Below, one piece after another: positions 57,203-64,000 of a DNA stretch of 64,000 nt. Position 1 is the first letter of the stretch, and each line of letters starts with the position of its first letter. The stretch is from Mesorhabditis belari (taxonomy: Eukaryota > Nematoda > Chromadorea > Rhabditida > Rhabditidae). The stretch is from contig CAUEEP010000935.1 of assembly GCA_958450365.1 (NCBI GenBank), positions 1,748,001-1,812,000 of the forward strand, written 5' to 3'. Position numbers and translations under genes: made by a program. Under the pieces are notes generated by a model. It was not told where the DNA came from. It ran no database searches and was given only the letters and a program-made list of their open reading frames with translations.

Positions 57203-60200
57203 TCAAAAAATTCCCCCGAATTTCCTTTTCCACTTACTTTTCTTTGCTTTAAACTCAGCCAATTTCTGATTAAAGTCGACAGGGACACGAGAAGCTGGAG
57301 TTGGCATCGGAGGCATCTGAATTAATCATTTTACCGTATTTTCTCTAATAGTAGTGCACCCTAAGCGTCGCCTAAATTCAAGAACCGTATCTCGAGAACC
57401 GCTTATCAGAACCTATCCATGTGGGGTCGGAAAATGTAGCTGCCGATGAGATCTAGTGGGGGATTAGAGTGTTGAGCTTCTGCAAAAGCTTGGAAGTCGT
57501 AAAATAGCCACCAACTCGGCTCGCCGAAGTGCACTACTATTAGAGAAAATACGGTATTCATCAATTTCCAGATTTCCAGATTAGGGAAAATACGGTGTTA
57601 TTGCTGATCATCAGAAATTTGTCAATCCGGTCCTAAGATCAGTCAGCCAGGTCAGAAGCCAGCATCAAGACTGTCTGACTATCTTGAGCTTTGGGGGATT
57701 TGAGTGTTGAGCTTCTGCAAAAGCTTGGAAACCGTCAAGTAGTCATCAACTCGGCTCAGCGGGGTGCACTACGATTAGAGAAAATACGATAATTTGAATT
57801 TAATTAAGCCAGCTATTAATTTAAGCTGTCATTTAATTTGCTAAAGAATTAGTCCTTAATTTTAGAAAAATCAATCTCTGCCTGTTGTGATTAAAAATTT
57901 TTGCCAATCCTTAAAAGCCTCTCGATCAAATCGAGTGAGCTTTTCTCAGTGATTTTCGAATTTCGTTTAAAGTTAAAGATAATTTATGTAAGTTGATAGT
58001 CTTTTTTTAAAGGTAAAACATGTTTCAAAAGTTTTACCATCGTTTTCTTAGCCTATAAAGCAAGGAATTCAATGGATCGAAACGATTTTAAAGTCTCAAA
58101 CACCCACCTTTTGCACCTTCAACGACTCGGATTTCGAATTATCGGGGGCTGACCGCTGAAAAAGTTTGAAAAGTCTATTAAATGTGCTAAAGTTTTCAAG
58201 AAGTTGATCAGCTTTATAAATCTAAATCTAAATTGAAATATTACATCTAAAAATAAAGAATTTTCATTGAAGCAAACCTTTTCCACCTCATTCGCCAAGC
58301 ATTCACTGCAAATGAAATGAAATCGTGGATCTTTCGATTGCTCTTTCGTGATCTCGGGCTTGTTGCATTTCATGTGCATGTGCTGGAAATTGATTTTTTG
58401 ATTTTTAAATTCAAAACGACAAGAAATAGAGTAGTGATCTGTAGATCAGTTAGTTCGATCAGACCTCTTTACACGTGTGACATTGCAACAATTGATCGTA
58501 TGGGGAGAATTTCGAAATCGAGCATGAGACGCATTTCCTTTCACTTCTTTCATTTATCGTCAGTGTTTCACTGTCGGAATCGTCCGAATTCTCGGCCGAT
58601 CTCGACGATTCGTCTTTTGGTTCGGGTAGAGAACCCTGCAAGAATTTATGAAGTTTTATGATTTAGAGATTTAGAGCCATTACGGCTTTGTTCGCCATTA
58701 TGGCTAATAGCCATTATGGCTACTAGAGCCATGACGGCTTTGTTCGCCATGACGGCTTTGTTCGCCATGACGGCTTTGTTCGCCATGACGGCTTTGTTCG
58801 CCATGACGGCTTTGTTCGCCATGACGGCTAATAGCCATTACGGCTTTGTTCAATAACAGGTTCACTTAAAGATTATCGGATTTTAAAAGAAAAAGATGAA
58901 CAATCTGTATTCAATCTATTCTGTTTTTTGATCAGAGAATGGGGAAATTGAAAAGCAATCAAAAAGGGCTGTGAAAAAAGACTTTGGTCTCCTTTACTGA
59001 CTCGAAAAGGGAAGCTCCTATACCAGAGTCCTATGCCAGATAGTGAGCGATTATGCGGCCACACAAAGAAGATCTTGCAGTCATTTAGATTTCTCTTTTG
59101 CTTTGTTGATGGCACAAAAAGAAGAAATTTGGCTGTGAATTTGTACCCTGGGATTTCGGGGTCGGCCAATCGATTTGCGCTACTCACTTTCTCAGCTGGT
59201 GTCTAGGAGGTCCCAATCCCGAGATTCAATTGGCTTATAAACAAAAATATTTAATTGTACTTACATGCAAAACAGTTATTTTACTGGAATTCTAGGCAAT
59301 CCTCTAGGTTCAAAAAACTCGACTAAATTGAAAGTCTTGTTCATCATTTTGTTTATGTTTAGCATCGATAGTAAAATTTCCTGATACTACGTGGTGCCTC
59401 ATCGACAAGACCTAACTATTGTTTTCTCTTGCTTACAATCTATTATATACGTGTCAATCCGTCTGTACAGGCTTTTTCTCACTCGTCTTTAAGCCAAAAA
59501 ACTGAAATTTCTTAAAAAAAAACTTTAAATATAATATAGTTGCGTCATTTGAAAGAAAAAAACCAAAAAACCATAGTTGACCGGCAATAGGGTGGGTCGA
59601 ACCGGATCGTATGGGCGCGACAAGGACGCTCTTAATTGCGCCACGTTCGCTTAGCGAGCCGGCCAGAAAAAATGAGTCTTAAATTGGCCTCACCACTGAT
59701 CGACTCATCGGGGTTTTCTTCAACGATCGCTCGGGAATCACTTCCAATTGCTTCAAACGGAGTCTGGAAAATGATAGGAATTTATTATCAAATATAAAAA
59801 TGGCTTAAAGTTTTGAAAATAGATTATTCCAGTGGTAGATTTGCTTTCCTGGCTTTCCTTACCTTTCCTGGCTTGTCCCAGCAAACATTTTCTTCGCTTG
59901 CGTGTTCGATCTGTTGTTTGTCGCATCTCCGATTTCATCGCCCGAATCACACAAACTTTCTTCTGGATGAGCCATTTTATAGTCAGCAATCTGAAAAGTC
60001 AAACATTTTGGAAGCACTTTTGATTAAATGAAAACCTCTTCACAGCATTTCTTCATTCCCTCGATCGCCTCCTCTTTCGATCCCAACAAAAACTTGGTAA
60101 GTCTGAAAAAATAAAGAAATTTTGGTGTTTAATCTTGCAATGGACAACAGTTTTTTTACTTAAATAATTAAAATAAATGAAGCTGTAGATCAGAATGAAA

Positions 60201-61519
60201 AGCTTAGTTGAACTTGAGCGGCTTGAGGATTAATCACTATGAATCAAAGGGAGAATCTTTGAGAATCAATCAAATCAGGCTTATTTTACTTTGAATCTTT
60301 TCTTGCAGCTAATTAATCTATTTATTAAGCTTTTCATTTATGAAAGAATACTCGAAAAAAGTTCGTAGATTGAGTTTTACTTGATGAGCTTATAATTTAA
60401 AGGTTTTAAATTGAAGAGTTTGGATTGAACGATCAATCGTTGACGCTTAGCTTTAAACGGCTTTAAACGAGCTGTTGTTTCTCAGACTTTAAGTTGATTT
60501 TTTAAGTAAATGAAGATTTTCTATGCAAATTGTATTTCAAAGGTTTTTGTTTTTGTGATTTTGAAATGGAAAACAATTACAAGAAAAGATATTTTAATTT
60601 AACCGATCTAGCTGCCGAGTTTTGCGGTTAACTAATCGAGATTTGAAACTTACTCATGTTAATCACAACGTAATAACTTACCGTAAATACTGTAATAGTA
60701 CCTCACCCCCCTCGTACAGCCGTGTAGTCGCAGAAGTTTTTTAGTATTTCATTTTTTTCAAAGCACCCGTACTTTCAAAAATGCGCCTTTGGTAATAAAA
60801 AATAGCTGGAATTCAGGGCTATTTTTTGATTCCTAAGCGCGCATTGTAGCATAAACCAGTGTCGAGAAAAACGCGTCCAAAGCTAGACTACGCAACGCTC
60901 CGCACCGTCATTATGGCGGTGGGGTACTATGACAGTATTTACGGTATATGTTATTAAGTTTAGTGTACAAAACGACAATCGACGCCTTTATGTCTTTCTT
61001 GCTATGCAATTAAAGTCTCAATTTAAAATTGAATATCAAATGGAAGGGCTTTTTCCTAGCGTTTGAAAGATCAATTGCAATACTGTAAGCAGCTTTTTAA
61101 GTACATTTCATAAAAATGAAATAATAGGAAATCTAGTTGTAAGTCTAGATCTAAGAAAATCTAAACTAGAAAATCTTCTGCATGAAAATTTGACTAAGTT
61201 TTTTCTGATAATTTTCTTAATTAAGAACTCAAAAAGCTTAGTTTTGAGCAGTTTTTGATATAAAATCAAGAAATCAATCGTGAGCTTTTCGGTGAGCTTT
61301 TTCGTAAGTCAACTTGCCCAGATACAATATACAATAGATTTTTACTGAACAAATGAACTCTTTCAAATTCTTTCAAATGCTTTCAAATTCTTTCAAATTT
61401 CTGCAATAGATTTTTTCAAATCAAATTCACCTTGCGTAGAATGGATTCCCGAATGGATGCTTTGTTGTCCGGGCTTTTTTCTGTGGTGGTGGGCCGTTTG
61501 GTGGCGAGGTTTTGCTCAT
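57203..61519 (-). CDS. ints-12: Integrator complex subunit 12, PHD-finger protein
   Basis: Exons (minus): 61519-61431, 60102-60036, 59990-59863, 59763-59694, 58635-58465, 58382-58278, 58155-58108, 57316-57203; 263 residues, all in phase. An N-terminal basic stretch is followed by a short helical block (LTKFLLGSKEEAIEGMKKCC), which corresponds in place and look to the INTS12 microdomain. A C4HC3 PHD finger comes next: CVSC, CHTC, H-M-K-C, then NKPEITKEQSKDPRFHFI and CSEC. The H..CxKPx(I/V)T...DPR segment is characteristic of INTS12. The human protein is longer (about 460), mostly in its Ser-rich tail. It is a nuclear subunit of Integrator, which cleaves snRNA and other nascent transcripts. The start ATG follows a TTTCAAAG that could be a trans-splice acceptor. 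The last exon is read to a stop at 57,203 rather than spliced at GTAAGT (57,237), because no plausible downstream exon was seen. Confidence 0.9.
57332..57556. mobile_element. MITE family B, complete copy in ints-12 intron 7
   Basis: Ends TACCGTATTTTCTCTAATAG and complement, 225 bp, inverted relative to the 52,685 copy. A truncated third copy follows at 57,690-57,795 and keeps only the GTGCACTACGATTAGAGAAA end. Confidence 0.9.
58675..58856. repeat. 18-bp minisatellite GCCATGACGGCTTTGTTC
   Basis: About six perfect 18-bp units flanked by shorter GCCATTATGGCTAATA variants, in ints-12 intron 4. Each unit contains the near-palindrome GCCATGACGGC. Confidence 0.92.
59085..59212. repeat. Inverted dispersed repeat, ints-12 intron 4 (partner 61,845-61,945)
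   Basis: CGGGGTCGGCCAATCGATTT and CAGCTGGTGTCTAGGAGGTC here are found in reverse complement at 61,845-61,945, about 330 bp upstream of the ints-12 start. Confidence 0.8.
59583..59656 (-). tRNA. tRNA-like sequence in ints-12 intron 4
   Basis: The minus strand reads GTGGCGCAATTAAGAGCGTC (D-arm-like) and, about 30 bases on, ATCCGGTTCGACCCACC (T-arm-like, TTCGACC loop). The stems pair poorly; a relic is likely. Confidence 0.3.
60679..60946. mobile_element. MITE family C, single copy in ints-12 intron 1
   Basis: TACCGTAAATACTGTAATAG ends. Opposite orientation to the 53,723/54,082 pair. Its flanks (60,629-60,678 and 60,947-60,986) match the two halves of the linker between those copies. Confidence 0.88.
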
Positions 61520-62054
61520 CTTTGAAAGAAATCGAAGAAATTTATAGCCAAGTGAATCGTAGAAACAAATATTTAAATATTTAATAAATATTAAATATTC
61601 TTTCTTTTTGTCCAAGTGTTTCAAAGTCTTTTTGCTAATTTGATTCCAATTATGGGCGAATCTCTCTGCGTTTCTGCTAATTTTTTCCCATCTGTGCTGC
61701 TCGGGTTACGGTAGCTGGAGCACCGTTTGTTAAGGTGCTCCAGCTAACGTAAAGGTTAAGGTTTTGCAGTTAAATCTACAAAGATTACTTAACATTAAAA
61801 TCTATTTGATTTTTCTTGCTCTTTGGTAGATCATCAAGTAAATCCACCACCAGGGACCTCCTAGACACCAGCTGAGAAAGCGCAAATCGATTGGCCGACC
61901 CCGAAAATCCCAGGGTACAAATTTACAGCCAAATTTCTTCTTCCAAAATTTTTATGATAAAAATTCTTTATGATAAGAAAATTTTATGATAAAAAAGCCA
62001 GTCATAATGAGAAGGTCCATTAATAAACCACTCAAAGAACCTCGTGGTCACTAG

Positions 62055-62135
62055 GTCTCGATAGCCGACTGGCTAAGAGTCTCGTCTCTTAGTCAGGCGA
62101 TCAAGGGTTCAATCTCGCTTGATACGTCATTTTTT
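62055..62135 (+). tRNA. tRNA-like sequence
   Basis: CTCGATAGCCGACTGGCTAA resembles an A box, TCGTCTCTTAGTCAGG an anticodon arm with CTT (Lys) in the loop, and AAGGGTTCAATCTCGCTT a T arm. The stems are imperfect and a poly-T run follows. It sits between ints-12 and the next minus-strand gene. Pseudogene or diverged gene. Confidence 0.4.
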
Positions 62136-62297
62136 TTTCACATGGATTTTTCTTTCTTAGATTTTAAAATATGCTTGTATATTGTTTGTACCATATTATT
62201 CCTGTCAATAAATCTTTTTTTATAAGTTTTACAATATAAATTGAGTTGGTGTGTGGATTTTCTGATATGCTTCAAAATCTATTCCAAAATTCTTTCT

Positions 62298-63704
62298 TCA
62301 CCAAACATAACAAACGCCCATTTCGGATTTTGCTTGATATTGCGGGGTGGTGGCTAAAAATTTCATGAACTCGTTCCGATTCGTCATGTAGATGAAATCG
62401 TCAAAGCTTTTCCGCGCCTCGAGAAGCGGAGAGGTGGCTCCTGAAAGAGGTTGAGTGATTATATTATATTATATCATAAAAAAATAAGTTTCATCGTCGA
62501 CAACGGGAAATGCGTTCGTGCTTAAGTAATAACTATTTGCTAACTTGCTTGCTAACTTGCTCATCACATTTCAGTAGTCACTAGTTTTCTGGGAGAATAG
62601 AAGGCTGAAAATAAATATTGGTTAAAAATAAAGAAGTACTTAAATAAATACAAAGAAAATCTTCATATTCTAGTCCTTGAGCTCATTTTTTTCAAAAGTA
62701 AAAAAAGAAAATGTTTAATCTAAGGAATATTAAATGCTTTCCTTTTCAATTGTCAGCTCCGAGCCAAACTGATATTTTAGTTACTATTGTTATTATTGAA
62801 TGATTTGTCTATTCTTATGCAAATGTGTCCTCCCCTGTGCTTATCCCTTTTATCGCGGAGAAGGGGCGGTCCTTGGGATTGCCTGGAAGGACAGTGAGGA
62901 GCCTAGAAGGACAGTGATGAGCCTAGAAGGACAGTGAGGAGCCTAGAAGGACAGTGAGGAGCCTAGAAGGACAGTGAGGAGCCTAGAAGGACAGTGATGA
63001 GCCTAGAAGGACAGTGAGGAGCCTAGAAGGACAGTGAGGAGCCTAGAAGGACAAGTGAGACTCTCATTTGGAGTCCCCCTTCCCCTTACACTCATTTCTA
63101 ATCTATTCATCTTATTGTACTACTGTAAATAAAGATACGTATCTTCCGGGTCTATGCAACTGCAGTACAGGTCGGTCATTTCACAGGGACTCCCCTCTAA
63201 TACGTTGGAGGAGTTGAGTTGGGTTGTCGGGGTGTTAGAGATGGCGGGATATCAAAAGGGATCCACTCTCTTTAACTTAACCCAAATTCTAGTCCACATC
63301 CGTTTATACCTAGGAACGTATACAATCAATGTCTTTTACTTTCGATCTGATATCTTTTTTCTGACAGAATTATCAGTTTTTTTTAGTCAAAATCTTAGAT
63401 CTTAAAGATATTATTGTGTAATTTTTACCGCAAGCTCCCGGTTGACGAACGCACATTCCAATCGGAGCGACTTCTCTCTAGAAAATAGCTCGATTATTCA
63501 AAAAGCTGCAATATCTTAAAGATTTGATTTTCTTTAAAAACATTTTTATATCTTGTTATTTTGCACAATTTCAACTAACCCATCCAAGCGTTTGCATTCG
63601 AAATTTCTCGGTTGAATCGGTTGTCAGAAATTGTCCACCATTTCTCGTCAAATAGAACAATTCGGTGAGTTGAGGACAACGATTGCGTATCATTTCCTCA
63701 TTTC
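62298..63704 (-). CDS. Unidentified gene, last two exons (5' part beyond the right edge)
   Basis: Exon 63,704-63,580 follows a GTTTCAG acceptor and reads NEEMIRNRCPQLTEFVLFDE then KWWTISDNRFNREISNANAW. It splices in phase (split Gly codon) to 62,440-62,298, which reads GATSPLLEARKSFDDFIYMT, NRNEFMKFLATTPQYQAKSE and a stop after GVCYVW. Clean phase and ordinary codon use support a real gene. The RNRCPQL start recalls the leucine-rich part of F-box proteins but is too short to claim. No start was found; the intron upstream holds the 67-bp tandem repeat. Confidence 0.7.
62883..63056. repeat. 20-bp minisatellite GCCTAGAAGGACAGTGAGGA
   Basis: About nine units, nearly identical, with a recurring GTGATGA variant in two of them. 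In the intron of the 62,298 gene. Confidence 0.95.
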
Positions 63705-63756
63705 TGAAACAAAAAGGGAAATAATTGGAGCTTACAAAAAATCAAATGATGTATAT

Positions 63757-63979
63757 CATGCATATCTTAGTTCGGATATCTGGTTGAGCCTACCGGACCG
63801 CTAGCTCGGGTTAAAGACTAAGCCATGCATACCTTAGTTCGGATATCTGGTTGATCCTACCGGACTGCTAGCTCGGGTTAAAGACTAAGCCATGCATATC
63901 TTAGTTCGGATATCTGGTTGATCCTACCGGACTGCTAGCTCGGGTTAAAGACTAAGCCATGCTTATCTTAGTTTGAACT
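63757..63979 (+). repeat. 67-bp tandem repeat resembling the 5' end of SSU rRNA
   Basis: Three full units (63,757-63,823, 63,824-63,890, 63,891-63,957) and a partial fourth. Each unit contains ATCTGGTTGATCCTACCGG and GTTAAAGACTAAGCCATGCA, which match the start of eukaryotic 18S rRNA (CTGGTTGATCCTGCC, AAGATTAAGCCATGC) in order and spacing. No further rRNA sequence is present, so this is not an rRNA gene. Confidence 0.75.
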
Positions 63980-64000
63980 TAGAAAAATTTCCAAGTCAAT

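Noticed and set aside
62883..63056. Regular 20-bp repeats as a possible CRISPR-like array
   Set aside because: Units are head-to-tail without spacers, in a nematode intron; an ordinary minisatellite.
62820..63400. Possible solo LTR (AATAAA-like at 63,128, nearby repeats)
   Set aside because: No TG...CA ends, primer-binding site or target duplication could be identified.
63757..63979. Start of an 18S rRNA gene
   Set aside because: Only the first 60-odd bases are present, repeated; the conserved sequence that should follow is absent.

Overview
The window looks like nuclear DNA of a rhabditid nematode. It is AT-rich and its genes are split into many small exons with short introns and TTT(T)CAG-type acceptors. 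It carries a flp-6 precursor with the nematode neuropeptide KSAYMRFamide, a degenerate tract of the nematode telomere hexamer TTAGGC, and many mariner/Tc1-type TA-flanked elements. Transposons and short repeats fill the intergenic DNA and the long introns. All exon chains were assembled by hand from reading phase and splice signals, with no transcript support.

Layout. 1-842 (-): the first two exons of a Gln/Met/Pro-rich gene that runs off the left edge. 843-12,570: no gene found, only repeats (fold-back elements, MITEs, a mariner nested in a Tc1-like MITE, tRNA-like pieces). 12,571-19,491 (-): a ten-exon rhodopsin-type GPCR resembling the nematode DMSR/FMRFamide-peptide receptors, with introns loaded with transposons. 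19,492-32,585: a gene desert with a 1.2 kb homopolymer tract (20,461-21,683) containing a single C, and mariner relics. 32,586-34,050 (+): mbf-1 (EDF1/MBF1 coactivator). 34,630-36,842 (-): a 17-exon Asn-rich orphan gene. 37,183-38,348 (-): a Regnase/NYN-type RNase-fold gene that lacks the family's acidic residues; its first exon was not found. 39,513-40,329 (-): an open frame split by a fold-back element. 40,330-49,924: no gene found. 49,925-54,575 (+): flp-6. 54,901-55,822: a truncated LINE inside a 251-bp direct duplication. 57,203-61,519 (-): ints-12 (Integrator subunit 12). 62,298-63,704 (-): the last two exons found of an unidentified gene. 63,757-63,979: a 67-bp tandem repeat resembling the 5' end of small-subunit rRNA.

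The genes do not form one pathway: flp-6 and the GPCR belong to peptide signalling, mbf-1 and ints-12 to transcription, and the NYN gene to RNA metabolism. The main story is repeats. A fold-back family with 8-bp target duplications has seven copies in two subfamilies. At least four mariner/Tc1 end types occur, several nested in one another, and one MITE family shows a circularly permuted arrangement. Three insertions touch genes directly: an open frame cut by a fold-back element, a GPCR C-terminus and stop codon supplied by a repeat, and an mbf-1 intron containing an inverted repeat and starting with GC.
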